Shown here piece after piece: positions 53,998 through 62,882 of a DNA stretch of 64,000 nucleotides. Position 1 is the first letter of the stretch; every line of letters begins with the position of its first letter. The DNA comes from Aureimonas sp. AU20 (GTDB taxonomy: Bacteria > Pseudomonadota > Alphaproteobacteria > Rhizobiales > Rhizobiaceae), in NCBI RefSeq assembly GCF_001442755.1, contig NZ_CP006368.1:186001-250000 (forward strand), given 5' to 3'. A program made the position numbers and the translations under genes. The notes under the pieces are model-generated. The model saw nothing but the letters and a program-made list of their open reading frames with translations. It did not search any database and had not been told where the DNA came from.

Positions 53998-54357
53998 CGC
54001 CGAAGTTTCCTTCCCATGCCTGCGGGCGGAAGGCCATGTCTGACCCACGTCGCGGCATGCTGGTTCGCTGGCATGCAGATGTCGTGCCAACACCAAGGCG
54101 GGTCCGTTGCGACCGAACCCGGCCGAATGGCGACGTGCCAGATCGCTCGACTGTCTAGGGAGAACCGTCACGGCCGTTTTCGCGACAGCGGTCTCCTTCG
54201 CCGCCTGTTCGAAACGGTGCCGGTGCGCTGCATCGCGGAGGGGCGGACATTGGCTAAGAAGCGTTCGGTTCGGCCCGTCGCGACACTATAGTCGCCTTGT
54301 GGAAATTGATCCGCTTGCCGAGCGCCGACCGGCTTGTCCTGTGATAAGCACTCCGCC
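53998..54357. promoter_or_regulatory. Divergent region between AmiC-like and SorC genes
   Basis: About 360 bases without a gene. Two GCATGC boxes lie at 54055-54060 and 54071-54076 near the AmiC-like start, and the inverted repeat at 54280-54295 precedes the SorC gene. The rest is GC-rich without clear promoter motifs; frames on both strands look like shadows. Confidence 0.4.
54280..54295. promoter_or_regulatory. Inverted repeat GCGAC-N6-GTCGC
   Basis: Perfect 5-base arms at 54280-54284 and 54291-54295 around ACTATA, centred about 70 bases upstream of the SorC regulator start. The ACTATA core also resembles a -10 box. Possible autoregulatory site; weak evidence. Confidence 0.35.
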
Positions 54358-55314
54358 ATGCGAGCGGATATCGAAGGATTGAACGACGAACTGGAACGCG
54401 CCCGGGTGGCCTGGTTCTACTTCGTCGGTGGATTGACCCAGCAGGAGATCGCCTCCCAGCTGAACCTCACGCGGCTGAAGGTGAACAAGATCATCGGCCA
54501 GGTTCGCGCCGACGGGATGGTTCATGTCGATGTGAAGCTCCCCTTGAGCGACTGCATCGCCCTAGGCGAAGCGGTGGGGGAGCGCTACGGGCTGGTGGAG
54601 GTGGTCGTGGTGCCCGACGTCTCCGACTATATCGAGCAGAAGAGGGTGATCGGCGAAGCGGCGGGAACCCTGACCGCCGCTCTGATCGAGGGCAAGGATC
54701 TCGGGATCGGCATCGCCAGCGGGCGAACCTTGAGCTTTGCCGTGCGCAAGATTCCGGCCAAGCCGCATCCGCGATCCTGGGTGGTCGGGCTGACGGGCGG
54801 CGTCACGCGCTCGTCGGGCACCAACACGTTCGAGGTCGCCACCAGCTTCGCCCGGCTGATGAGCGTCGAATGCCATTATCTGACCGCGCCGATCTACTGC
54901 GCGACCGCCGAAAGCCGGGAAGCCCTGCTCCTCAACGACGAGTTGACCGACGTTCTGGCCCGCACGGAAATCGCCGATTTCGGCATGACCTCCTGCGGAG
55001 CGCTGACGCAGGACACGACGCTGACCCAGATCCGCGTGGTCAAGGACCATCTCGACGACATCCTTCGCCTCGGCGCGGTGGGCGAGCTCATGGGATGCTT
55101 TCTCGACATGCAGGGAAGGCCGATCGACCATTTCCTGAACGAGTCGGTCATGGCGCTCAGTCCCGACAAGCTGAAGCTCAAGCCCTATTCGGTCCTGGTG
55201 TCGGGCGGGATCGACAAGATCCAGATCATCCGTGCGATCCTGCGAGGCGGCTACGTCAACCGCCTCGTCACCAACGAAGGCGTGGCGCGCGCCCTATTGG
55301 CCGGCCCGCGCTGA
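54358..55314 (+). CDS. SorC/DeoR-type sugar-responsive regulator
   Basis: Regulator of 318 residues from ATG 54358 (an in-frame TTG at 54334 is the alternative; neither has a clear ribosome site). The helix-turn-helix is LTQQEIASQLNLTRLKVNKI (about 28-47), followed by the SorC effector domain: GIGIASGRTLSFAVRKIP, VGLTGGVTRSSG and LVSGGIDKIQIIRAILRGGY. The family includes EryD of erythritol catabolism. It is convergent with the kinase/ABC operon and probably controls it, with a sugar phosphate as effector. Confidence 0.88.
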   Translation: MRADIEGLNDELERARVAWFYFVGGLTQQEIASQLNLTRLKVNKIIGQVRADGMVHVDVKLPLSDCIALGEAVGERYGLVEVVVVPDVSDYIEQKRVIGEAAGTLTAALIEGKDLGIGIASGRTLSFAVRKIPAKPHPRSWVVGLTGGVTRSSGTNTFEVATSFARLMSVECHYLTAPIYCATAESREALLLNDELTDVLARTEIADFGMTSCGALTQDTTLTQIRVVKDHLDDILRLGAVGELMGCFLDMQGRPIDHFLNESVMALSPDKLKLKPYSVLVSGGIDKIQIIRAILRGGYVNRLVTNEGVARALLAGPR

Positions 55315-55326
55315 ACGATCGAGGAC

Positions 55327-55358
55327 CGGGGCGCCCACCCGCGAAAGGGGGCGCCCCG
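55327..55358. terminator. Hairpin between convergent SorC and kinase genes
   Basis: CGGGGCGCCC (55327-55336) pairs perfectly with GGGCGCCCCG (55349-55358) across a 12-base loop. It sits in the 51-base gap between two converging genes, so it can serve as a two-way terminator. A T-run is missing on both sides, as often in GC-rich genomes. Confidence 0.6.
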
Positions 55359-55365
55359 TCCGGGA

Positions 55366-57144
55366 TCAGGCCGGCTGCGGCTCTGGCGTCGCGCCTTCGA
55401 GAGCCGCCGTCATGGCGCGCAGGATGACGAAGGACGAGGCTGCGCCCGGATCGATATGCCCCTTGGAGCGGACGCCCAGCTTGGAGGAGCGCCCGCGCCG
55501 CGACTCGAGGTCGGCGGTCGCCTTCATGCCGGCCTCGGCGCCGTCGCGCGCCGCCTGCAGAACGGAAAGCTCCGACGCGCCGCCCCCCGCCTGCTCCCTG
55601 GCGGCGGCGACAGCCGGCACCCAGGCGTCGATCATCGTTTTGTCGCCGGGTTCCGCCCGGCCGCGATCCTGAATGCCCTGCAAGGCGGCGGCGAGCCATG
55701 TGGCAATGCCTGCCCCGTCGAGGTTCAGCCGATCGCCGACCGCCGCCCCGGCGCGCAGAAACGCGGTGGCGTAGAGAGGCCCGGACGAAGCGCCGACCGC
55801 GTCCAGAAACGCCTTGGCCATGCGCTTGCAGAGGCCTTCGATCGTTTCTTCCTCGCGAACGTCTGCGAGCGCCGTCTGGACCGCCTTCCAGCCGATTTCC
55901 ATGGTGACGCCATGATCGCCGTCGCCGATCACGCCGTCGAGCTCCGACAGCCAGTCCTTCTCGGCGATGATCTCGTCGCCCACGCGCAGCATCATGTGGC
56001 GGAAGAGGGCCGGCGTGACCGCGCCTTCGCGGCGCAGCGGCCGCTGGCTGGCGTCTTCTGTCGGGGTCTGCGCCGCGCTTTTCCTCGGGGAGGCGAGCGC
56101 CGTGCGAACCGAGGCGGTCGAGCCTGTTTCCGCCGATCCGACGGTGAGCGCGACCGACCGGCAGGGATGGTCGAGCAAGCCCGTCAATTCGTCGTCGAGC
56201 TTCAGGAGGGTGATCGAGGCGCCCGCCATCTCCAGAGAGGTCGCGTATTCGCCGACCCAGGAGCGATGGATCGCGATGCCGCGCGCGTCGAGCAGCTGCT
56301 TGACCCGGTTGAAGATGATGTAGAGTTCGACATAGGAGGTCGAGCCGAGGCCGTTCACCAGCACCGCGACGCGCGAGCCCTCAGGCGGCGCGAGCTCGTT
56401 CAGGATCGTTTCCATCAGCTCGTCGGTGACGGTATCGGCGGAGGCCAGGGTCTGGCGCCGCACGCCCGGCTCGCCGTGCAGGCCCATCCCGATTTCCATC
56501 TCGTCGTCGCCGATCTCGAAGTTCGGCTTGCCGGTCTGGGGCAGCGAGCAGGGGCCGAGCGCGACGCCCATCGACAGCGTCGCGTCGTTGGCCTTGCACG
56601 CCAGCGCCTCGACCCGCGCCAGGGGTTCGCCCTGGTCGGCGGCCGCGCCCGCGATCTTGAAGACGAAGAAATCGCCCGCGATGCCGCGCCGCTCGCCCCG
56701 TCGATCGAACGGCGCGGAGGCGACGTCGTCCGCCACGGCCACATGGCGGACCGGGACGCCCGAGGCTTCCAACTCCTCCGCCGCCATGGTGAAGTTCAGG
56801 ACGTCGCCGGTGTAGTTGCCGTAGAGCAGGACCACGCCCGCTCCGCCGTCGGCCGCGCGCGCGGCGTCGAGGATGTGCTCGGGCGAGGGCGAGGCGAAGA
56901 TGTTGCCGATCGCGGCGGCGTCCGCCAGACCCCGCCCGACATAGCCGGCGAAGGCGGGCTCATGCCCCGAGCCGCCGCCGACGACGACGCCGACCTTGCC
57001 GTCGCGCGGCCCGTCCACCGCGACGATGGCCCGGCCCGTCTGCCCTTCGACGCGCAGCAGATCGGAATGGGCGGCGGTCATTCCGCCGATCAGCTCGGCG
57101 ATGATCGTCTCGGGGGCGTTGATGAGTTTCTTGGTCTTGGTCAC
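55366..57144 (-). CDS. Fused DhaK-DhaL ketose kinase (dihydroxyacetone/erythrulose kinase type)
   Basis: ATP-dependent kinase of 592 residues starting at GTG 57142-57144. Residues 1-335 are the DhaK domain with GGGSGHEP (55-63) and the substrate-binding His223 in GLHGEPG. A Pro/Ser/Thr linker (about 345-372) joins the DhaL domain, whose nucleotide/metal motif is DGVIGDGDHG (403-412). It phosphorylates dihydroxyacetone or a related short ketose such as erythrulose. Being downstream of a sugar ABC transporter and opposite a SorC/EryD-type regulator, a C3/C4 ketose or polyol is the likely substrate. Confidence 0.92.
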   Translation of the reverse strand: MTKTKKLINAPETIIAELIGGMTAAHSDLLRVEGQTGRAIVAVDGPRDGKVGVVVGGGSGHEPAFAGYVGRGLADAAAIGNIFASPSPEHILDAARAADGGAGVVLLYGNYTGDVLNFTMAAEELEASGVPVRHVAVADDVASAPFDRRGERRGIAGDFFVFKIAGAAADQGEPLARVEALACKANDATLSMGVALGPCSLPQTGKPNFEIGDDEMEIGMGLHGEPGVRRQTLASADTVTDELMETILNELAPPEGSRVAVLVNGLGSTSYVELYIIFNRVKQLLDARGIAIHRSWVGEYATSLEMAGASITLLKLDDELTGLLDHPCRSVALTVGSAETGSTASVRTALASPRKSAAQTPTEDASQRPLRREGAVTPALFRHMMLRVGDEIIAEKDWLSELDGVIGDGDHGVTMEIGWKAVQTALADVREEETIEGLCKRMAKAFLDAVGASSGPLYATAFLRAGAAVGDRLNLDGAGIATWLAAALQGIQDRGRAEPGDKTMIDAWVPAVAAAREQAGGGASELSVLQAARDGAEAGMKATADLESRRGRSSKLGVRSKGHIDPGAASSFVILRAMTAALEGATPEPQPA

Positions 57145-57165
57145 GAGCTTGGTCTTTCGAGACTG

Positions 57166-58170
57166 TCAGGCCGCGTCGCGGCGGAGATAGCGGCGCGAGA
57201 GCGCGTCGAAGGAGATCGCGAGAACCACGATCGCGCCGGACACGATGCCCTGCCAGTAGGGGGACACGCCGAAGAGCACGATGATGTTCTCGATGATGGC
57301 GATGATGCCCGCGCCGAAGATCGCGCCGAGCGGCGAGCCGACGCCGCCCGTGGTCGCGACGCCGCCGATGACGGCCGCCGCGATGGGCGCGAGAACCCAG
57401 GTCTGTCCGATGGACGGCTGGGCCGTGCCGAGGCGCGCGACCATCAGTAGGCCCGCGAGCGCCGACAGAAGTCCCGCCAGGGTGAAGACCAGAAGCCGGA
57501 TGCGATCCACCCGGATGCCGAGCATGCGCGCGGCGGCCGGATTGTTGCCGATCGCATACATGTAGCGGCCCATCGGCGTCTTCAGGATGAGAAAGAGCGC
57601 GATCGCCAGGACGACCAGCATGATGACGAACGGAACCGGTAGGAGGAGCACGTCGCCCCGCCCCAGGAACTGGATGTCGGCCGGGATGCCGGTGATGGCG
57701 ACGCCTTTGGTGAGAACGAGGATCGCGCCCCCGTAGATGCCGGCGGTGCCGATCGTGAGCACCAGCGAATGGAGCCCGAGCCGGGTGACGAGGAGCCCGT
57801 TGAGAAAGCCGAGCGCCATGCCGAGAAACAGCGCCAGGGGAAGCGCGGCCAGCGGCGAAAGCCCGGCCTGGACCATCAGCATGCCCGACACGACGCCGCA
57901 CAGGCCGCCGATGACGCCGAGCGACAGGTCGAGCTCGCCCAGGATCATCAGCGAGGACTGCGCGATCGTGATCAGCCCGACGAAGGCGAGCCCACGCGCG
58001 ATCACCGACATGTTGTAGCCCGATAGGAAGTAGGGCGAAATCACAGCCGAGATCACGAAGATCGCCAGCAGCGCGGCGAAGACGCCGGCGAGCGGATTGC
58101 GCAGGAGGAGCGATAGCGCGCCGGCGCGCTCGGTCCTGGCGTCCTTGGTCGATGCGGCATCAGTTGACAT
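57166..58170 (-). CDS. Ribose-type sugar ABC transporter, permease
   Basis: RbsC-like permease of 334 residues, ATG 58168-58170 inside the end of the ATPase gene (11-base overlap). GELDLSLGVIGGL is the family's GGIDLSVG-like motif, and AAVIGGVATTGGVGSPLGAI the second signature. Only one permease gene is present, so the channel is probably a homodimer, unlike the system at 38503-40400. Confidence 0.9.
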   Translation of the reverse strand: MSTDAASTKDARTERAGALSLLLRNPLAGVFAALLAIFVISAVISPYFLSGYNMSVIARGLAFVGLITIAQSSLMILGELDLSLGVIGGLCGVVSGMLMVQAGLSPLAALPLALFLGMALGFLNGLLVTRLGLHSLVLTIGTAGIYGGAILVLTKGVAITGIPADIQFLGRGDVLLLPVPFVIMLVVLAIALFLILKTPMGRYMYAIGNNPAAARMLGIRVDRIRLLVFTLAGLLSALAGLLMVARLGTAQPSIGQTWVLAPIAAAVIGGVATTGGVGSPLGAIFGAGIIAIIENIIVLFGVSPYWQGIVSGAIVVLAISFDALSRRYLRRDAA

Positions 58171-59689
58171 GGGGAGCCTCCGACGGGACGTGTCCTGGAA
58201 GGATGGGGGAAGGGCCGGTGGCGAAGATCGCGCCGACAAGGGTTTCGGCGTCGGTGGTCGCGGCGTCGAAGCTGCCGGTGAGGCGGCCCGAATGCATGGT
58301 GACGATGCGGCTCGCGCAGCGGCGCAGCTCGGTCATCTCCGACGAGATCAGGATGATGCCGACGCCCTCCTCGGCGAGCGACTTCATGATCTTGTAGATC
58401 TCGGCCTTGGTGCGGATGTCGATGCCCTTGGTGGGTTCGTCGAAGATCAGGATGCGCGGCGTGGTCGCCATGGCCCGGCCGATGATGGCCTTCTGCTGGT
58501 TGCCGCCCGAAAGCTGCGAGATGCGCTTGCCCATGCCCGACGTGCGGATGCCGTAGTCGTCGATGATCCGCTGGACGATGCCGTGTTCCTTGCGCCTGTC
58601 GATCCCGGCGGCGCCGGTGGTCAGCGAGAGAACGGAGATGCCGATGTTCTCGCGGAGCGACAGGAGCGGGAAGATGCCGTGGTGCTTGCGCTCCTCCGAG
58701 AGGTAGAGCATGCCGCCCCGCACCGACGAGGCGGTGTCGTCGAGACGCCAGGGCTGGCCCTCGACGCGCACGGTGCCCCCGCCAGCCTTGCGGAAGCCGA
58801 AGATCGTCTGCATCAGCTCCGAGCGCCCCGCGCCCACGAGACCGGCGAAACCGAGAATCTCGCCGCGCCGCAAGGTGAAGCTGACATCCTGGAACATGGG
58901 GCCGGAAAGCCCTTCCACCTCCAAGATCGGCTCACCGAGGGGGCACTGGGGCCGGAAATGGTCGTCCATCGTGATCGCGCGGCCGGACATGGCCCGGATC
59001 AGTGCCGGCTCGTCGATGTCGGCGATGCGCCCGGCCTCGACCTTCTCGCCATTGCGCAGGACGGTGTAGTCGTCGCCGATGGCGAAGACCTCCTCCATCT
59101 TGTGCGAGATGAAGACGATCGCATGGTCGCTGTCGAGGAAGCCCCGGATGACCTTGAACACGCGCTCCACCTCGCGCGCCGTCAGCGCCGAGGTCGGCTC
59201 GTCGAGGATCAGGACCTTCATTTCCCGGTTGGTGGAGGCGCGCGCGATCTGCAGGAGCTGCTGGTCGGGTACGGAGATGTGGCGCACGAGATCGCCCGGC
59301 CGCGCCTCGATGCCGAACCGGTCGAGATAAGTCTGCGCCTCGGCCTCGAGGCGCCGCCGGTTCACAAGGCCGCCATGCCCCGTCCGATCGAAGGGCATGA
59401 ACAGATTTTCCGCTACGCTGACGTCCGGGAACAGGGACAGTTCCTGCGGCACGTAGGCAATCTTGCGGAAGAGGTCGGGGCGCTCGGTCGGGTCCGCGCC
59501 GTCGATGCGGATCGCTCCCGCGCTCGCCCGGTCGGAGCCGGTGAGGATCTTGACCAGCGTCGACTTGCCCGCGCCGTTCTCGCCGGCCAGAATGTGGGTG
59601 CGCCCGAGCTCGATCGAGAGATCGACGTCGGTAAGCGCCTTTACGCCGGGGAATTCGCGGCTGAGCCCCCGTGTTTCGAGATAGGCCAT
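58160..59689 (-). CDS. Ribose-type sugar ABC transporter, double ATPase
   Basis: RbsA/MglA-like protein of 509 residues. ATG 59687-59689 follows a strong GGGAGGAAG. First domain Walker A GENGAGKST (36-44), VPDQQLLQIARA in place of LSGGQ, and LILDEPTSALT; second domain GLVGAGRSELMQ, LSGGNQQK and LIFDEPTKGID. The frame extends upstream to 60769, but that part is the binding-protein gene read in another frame. Confidence 0.93.
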   Translation of the reverse strand: MAYLETRGLSREFPGVKALTDVDLSIELGRTHILAGENGAGKSTLVKILTGSDRASAGAIRIDGADPTERPDLFRKIAYVPQELSLFPDVSVAENLFMPFDRTGHGGLVNRRRLEAEAQTYLDRFGIEARPGDLVRHISVPDQQLLQIARASTNREMKVLILDEPTSALTAREVERVFKVIRGFLDSDHAIVFISHKMEEVFAIGDDYTVLRNGEKVEAGRIADIDEPALIRAMSGRAITMDDHFRPQCPLGEPILEVEGLSGPMFQDVSFTLRRGEILGFAGLVGAGRSELMQTIFGFRKAGGGTVRVEGQPWRLDDTASSVRGGMLYLSEERKHHGIFPLLSLRENIGISVLSLTTGAAGIDRRKEHGIVQRIIDDYGIRTSGMGKRISQLSGGNQQKAIIGRAMATTPRILIFDEPTKGIDIRTKAEIYKIMKSLAEEGVGIILISSEMTELRRCASRIVTMHSGRLTGSFDAATTDAETLVGAIFATGPSPILPGHVPSEAPHVN

Positions 59690-59726
59690 GCTTCCTCCCG
59701 AGGTTGGCCGGTCGTTCGACGGAGCG

Positions 59727-59758
59727 GCGCGAGGGGCGGCGTCAGCCACCCCCCGCGC
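59727..59758 (-). terminator. GC-rich hairpin after the sugar binding-protein gene
   Basis: GCGCGAGGGG (59727-59736) pairs with the segment 59749-59758 through nine of ten positions (one A-C mismatch) around a 12-base loop. It lies in the 77-base gap between the binding-protein stop and the ATPase start. No T-run; an mRNA-stabilising or expression-tuning hairpin is likely. Confidence 0.5.
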
Positions 59759-59766
59759 GCGATGGC

Positions 59767-60714
59767 TCAGCCGCCGACATTCGCCTTCGTCAGGAACGCG
59801 CTGCCGGTGTCGACATAGTCCGGCACGGGCGCGCCGGTGACCTGGGCCCACAGCAGCATGACGGACCAGTAGCCCTGCATCTCGGGGAGCGAGGCGGACG
59901 AGCTGTCGGCGACGCCCGAGCGGATCAGGTCCAGCATCTCGTTGAGATTGTCGAGGCCGACCATCTTCACCTTGTCCTGCTTGCCCGATTCCACGATCGC
60001 CTGACCGATGCCGATCGGGCCGGCCGCGTCCGACGCCACCCAGCCCTTGAGGTTCGGGTGGGCCTGCATGATCGCGGCCGCCTGGCTCTGTGCGGTCTCG
60101 ATGCTGTCGTTGTCGATGCCCTCGGCCACGACCTTGATGCCGGGATGCGCGGCGAAGACGTCGCGGTGGCACTGGGCGCGGATCGAGTGGTTGGGGGCGG
60201 TCGGAACGCCCATCATGATCGCGACCTCGCCTTCGCCGCCCAGCATCTCGACCAGACGGTTCGAGGCGATCTTGGCCTGCTTGCAGAAGTCCATCCCGAT
60301 CGTCGGGATCTTCATGCCCTCGGGCGCGACGGAATCGAAGACCACCAAGGGAATCTTCTGGCCCTGCGCCGCTTCCAGCGAGGCGCGGTTGCCCGAGGGG
60401 TCCAAGAGGTCGATCGCGATGCCATCGGGGCGGGTGGAGATCGCGCTTTCCACGATCTGAACCTGCTGCACGACGTCGGCCGTCTGCGGCGCGGAATAGA
60501 CGATCTCGATATCGGACCCGGTCTGCGCCTTGAGGGCGGCCGCGGCCATCTGTGCGCCTTCGTTGACCTTGTCGAACCAAGGATGGACGACCTTCGGCAC
60601 GATCAGGAAGCGGTAGCTGGCCTTCTTCATCGTGCCCGGCGCGTCCTGCGCGCTCGCGGTCAAAGGAAGCATCAGGGCCGCCGCGCCAGCCAGGGCGAGT
60701 GCCAGTTTCTTCAT
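59767..60714 (-). CDS. Ribose-type sugar ABC transporter, periplasmic binding protein
   Basis: Type I binding protein of 315 residues; ATG 60712-60714 follows GGGAGACG. Signal peptide of about 22 residues ends LTASA-QD. The mature part (YRFLIVPKVVHPWFDKVNEG, VVFDSVAPEG, VGLDNLNEML) is of the RbsB group. First gene of the ABC/kinase operon. PKVVHPWFDKV is typical of polyol/rhamnose-type binders. Confidence 0.88.
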   Translation of the reverse strand: MKKLALALAGAAALMLPLTASAQDAPGTMKKASYRFLIVPKVVHPWFDKVNEGAQMAAAALKAQTGSDIEIVYSAPQTADVVQQVQIVESAISTRPDGIAIDLLDPSGNRASLEAAQGQKIPLVVFDSVAPEGMKIPTIGMDFCKQAKIASNRLVEMLGGEGEVAIMMGVPTAPNHSIRAQCHRDVFAAHPGIKVVAEGIDNDSIETAQSQAAAIMQAHPNLKGWVASDAAGPIGIGQAIVESGKQDKVKMVGLDNLNEMLDLIRSGVADSSSASLPEMQGYWSVMLLWAQVTGAPVPDYVDTGSAFLTKANVGG

Positions 60715-60803
60715 CGTTCGTCTCCCGTTCGTCCAGCGCGTCAACGCGCCCTCCACCATCGACACCCACCTCTCCAAACGGGCGCCGTCCCTATTCATAC
60801 AGA

Positions 60804-60821
60804 TGTAAAATAAAATTTACA
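60804..60821. promoter_or_regulatory. Inverted repeat TGTAAA-N6-TTTACA
   Basis: Perfect 6-base arms at 60804-60809 and 60816-60821 in an AT-rich patch centred about 98 bases upstream of the sugar-binding-protein start. Candidate operator for the SorC regulator, or part of the promoter; the sequence differs from the repeat upstream of the SorC gene itself. Confidence 0.45.
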
Positions 60822-61050
60822 ATCGTATCTCAGCGTGTGTTTTGGGGAGTTCAGGAGGCGTTCCGCGCCGAAGAGAACCGCGGTCTTCGGAGGGTTCTTC
60901 GTCCGCGTTCTTGGAGTGTGAGCTGGGAAAAGCGGGCCGCGCGGTGATCGCGTACGCCGACATGGTGGGGAACGGGCGCGGCTTTCGGCTTGGCGCCGGG
61001 GCCATGAGGTCGGCCATCGGCTCAGTTTGCCTGGAGGGGTTCCGCGCTTG

Positions 61051-61229
61051 TCCATCGCCGTTGGCTGCGAGGAGGACAGCAACGGTGAGGCGGATGATGG
61101 AGCTCTCGTTGGAGAAAAGGCCGACGACGTCGGCCCGCCGCTTCCCCTCCTTGCTCAATCGCTCGGCGAGTCTGTCGAACGATTCCGGGCCAGGCGCTGA
61201 CCGGGAAGGGCCAGATGCGCCAGCATGTC
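61051..61229 (-). pseudogene. IS256-family transposase fragment, frameshifted
   Basis: Decayed C-terminal piece of a Mutator/IS256-type transposase. One frame reads DMLAHLALPGQRLARNRSTD, corresponding to the usual DVLAYM-FP...STNPLE; after a small deletion near 61165 a second frame reads ERLSKEGKRRADVVGLFSNE then SSIIRLTVAVLLAANGD, matching the conserved ERLN-EIKRRT-VVGIFPNE and IIRLVGA segments. No intact ends or terminal repeats remain. It marks an old insertion between two catabolic loci. Confidence 0.7.
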
Positions 61230-61311
61230 GGTTTTGCTATCGATGATGAAGGTGCCCATGCGTTGGGACACTATCCCCGGAGTCGGTCGGCTACGCGGCG
61301 CAACGCCCGAG

Positions 61312-61325
61312 CCGCGCTAGCGCGG
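61312..61325. repeat. Perfect 14-base palindrome
   Basis: CCGCGCTAGCGCGG is fully self-complementary, with the rare CTAG at its centre. It lies about 180 bases downstream of the monooxygenase stop codon at 61509 and could be an intergenic hairpin or a protein site. No T-run is next to it. Confidence 0.4.
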
Positions 61326-61508
61326 CCGGGCTGGACGAAGGCGTGCCGCCAGTGCTCCGCCGGGCGCTCGGGACATAGGACAGGGCATTGCGCATCTGAA
61401 CGTGGCAGCCCCACTGCCGCGATGCTGACCGGCGCCCGCACATGGGGGTTAGCAAGCCGCGAGCGGGGCCGGATCAGCCGTGCCCGCGCCCTTTGCTTAA
61501 GCCTTACG

Positions 61509-62870
61509 CTATGCCCTGGCCTGCCGACGGATCTCGCGGCCGCGATGGCGCTCCGTCAAGCCGTTTCCCCGTCCGAAAAGGCGTTGGCGCAGCGTGCCCT
61601 CGCTGTAGCCGGTCTTATAGAGGCCGCGCTCCTGAAGCGCGGGCACCACGAAGCGGACGAAGTCCTCGAAGCTTTCGGGGACGACGGTGCGTGTCAGGTT
61701 GAACCCGTCGATCTCGCCTTCCTCGATCCAGCGTCCCATCTCATCAGCCACCGTCTCGCCGCTGCCGACGATCAGAGGATAGCGCCCGCCGAGCGAGAGA
61801 CCGTCCAGAAGCTGGCGTTTGGTCAGCCCGCGCTCGCGGGCAAGCGCTGTGGTGGATTGGATGGCGTTGGTCGGGCCGTAGGCGATCTCCTCGTCCAGAT
61901 CGAAGCGCGAGAAGTCGATGCCGCTGCCGGCGGCGAAATGCGCAAGGCCCGCTTCGGGGTTGGCGTGACGGACATAGTCTTCGTGCCGCTCGCGCGCGGC
62001 CGCGTCGCTTTCGCCGGTGACGACGCTGAGGCCGACGAGGATGCGGATGTCGTCCGCCCGCCGCCCCGCCGCGACCACCGCCTCGCGAAGCTGGCGCGAC
62101 AGGCGCCGGGCGGTCTGCGGATCGGGCGCGGAGATGAAGACGCATTCGGCATGGGTCGCGGCGAAGCGCTGGCCCCGGCCCGACGTTCCGGCCTGGAACA
62201 GGACGGGCGTGCGCTGCGGCGAGGGTTCGGAGAGATGCGTGCCGCGCGAGCGGTAGAACGGGCCGTCGTGATGGATCTCGTGGATGCGGGCCGGGTCGGC
62301 ATAGACGCGGCCCCCCTTGTCGCGCCGCACGGCCCCGTCCTCCCAGCTCGTTTCCCAGAGCTTGTAGAGAAGATCGAGATAGTCGTCGGCCCGGTCGTAT
62401 CGCGTGTCGTGCTCGGCCATGGCGTCGCGGCCCACGGCGCGCGCGGCGCTGTCGAGATAGCCGGTTACGATGTTCCAGCCGACGCGCCCGTCCGTCAGAT
62501 GGTCGAGCGTCGAGAAGCGCCGGGCGAACGTATAGGGATGCTCGACGCCCGTGTTGACCGTGACGCCGAAGCCGAGCCCGCGCGTCACCGCCGCCATGGC
62601 CGGCACGAGAAGGGTCGGGTCGTTGACGGGAAGCTGGATGCTTTCGCGCGCCGTGAGGTCGATCGAATCCTGGTAGACGTCGTAGACGCCCACGATGTCG
62701 GCAATGAAGACCGCGTCGAACAGGCCCGCCTCCAGCGTGCGGGCGAGGTCGGTCCAGTAGGACAGTTTGGTGTAGTCGGCCGACCGGTCGCGCGGATGGG
62801 TCCAGAGGCCGTGATTGATATGGCCGACGCAGTTCATCGTGAAGGCGTTGAGGACGATCTCTTTCGGCAT
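61509..62870 (-). CDS. FMN-dependent monooxygenase of the NtaA/SnaA/DszA family
   Basis: Luciferase-like (class C) monooxygenase of 453 residues, using reduced FMN from a separate reductase not seen here. Segments LNAFTMNCVGHINHGLWTHP, GFGVTVNTGVEHPY, WNIVTGYLDSAARAVG and VLFQAGTSGRGQRFAA are characteristic of NtaA/SoxA/DszA enzymes acting on organosulfur or aminopolycarboxylate compounds. It starts 12 bases after the SfnB-like gene. Substrate not readable. Confidence 0.92.
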   Translation of the reverse strand: MPKEIVLNAFTMNCVGHINHGLWTHPRDRSADYTKLSYWTDLARTLEAGLFDAVFIADIVGVYDVYQDSIDLTARESIQLPVNDPTLLVPAMAAVTRGLGFGVTVNTGVEHPYTFARRFSTLDHLTDGRVGWNIVTGYLDSAARAVGRDAMAEHDTRYDRADDYLDLLYKLWETSWEDGAVRRDKGGRVYADPARIHEIHHDGPFYRSRGTHLSEPSPQRTPVLFQAGTSGRGQRFAATHAECVFISAPDPQTARRLSRQLREAVVAAGRRADDIRILVGLSVVTGESDAAARERHEDYVRHANPEAGLAHFAAGSGIDFSRFDLDEEIAYGPTNAIQSTTALARERGLTKRQLLDGLSLGGRYPLIVGSGETVADEMGRWIEEGEIDGFNLTRTVVPESFEDFVRFVVPALQERGLYKTGYSEGTLRQRLFGRGNGLTERHRGREIRRQARA

Positions 62871-62882
62871 TCGCGGCTTTCT

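Larger units (their letters stand above)
60715..61508. other. Long intergenic region with promoter, IS256 relic and palindrome
   Basis: Nearly 800 bases without an intact gene. It holds the AT-rich promoter area of the kinase/ABC operon (60790-60840) with an inverted repeat, the transposase relic at 61051-61229, and a palindrome at 61312-61325. Longer open frames here (60842-61246 plus, 60817-61158 minus) are not intact genes; part of the minus frame is the relic. Confidence 0.55.

Noticed and set aside
59690..60769. Open extension of the ATPase frame across the sugar binding-protein gene
   Set aside because: The true ATPase start at 59689 has a strong GGGAGGAAG; the extension is a shadow of the binding-protein gene.
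60842..61246. Plus-strand open frame of 134 codons
   Set aside because: It runs antisense to the transposase relic and has no motif or ribosome site.
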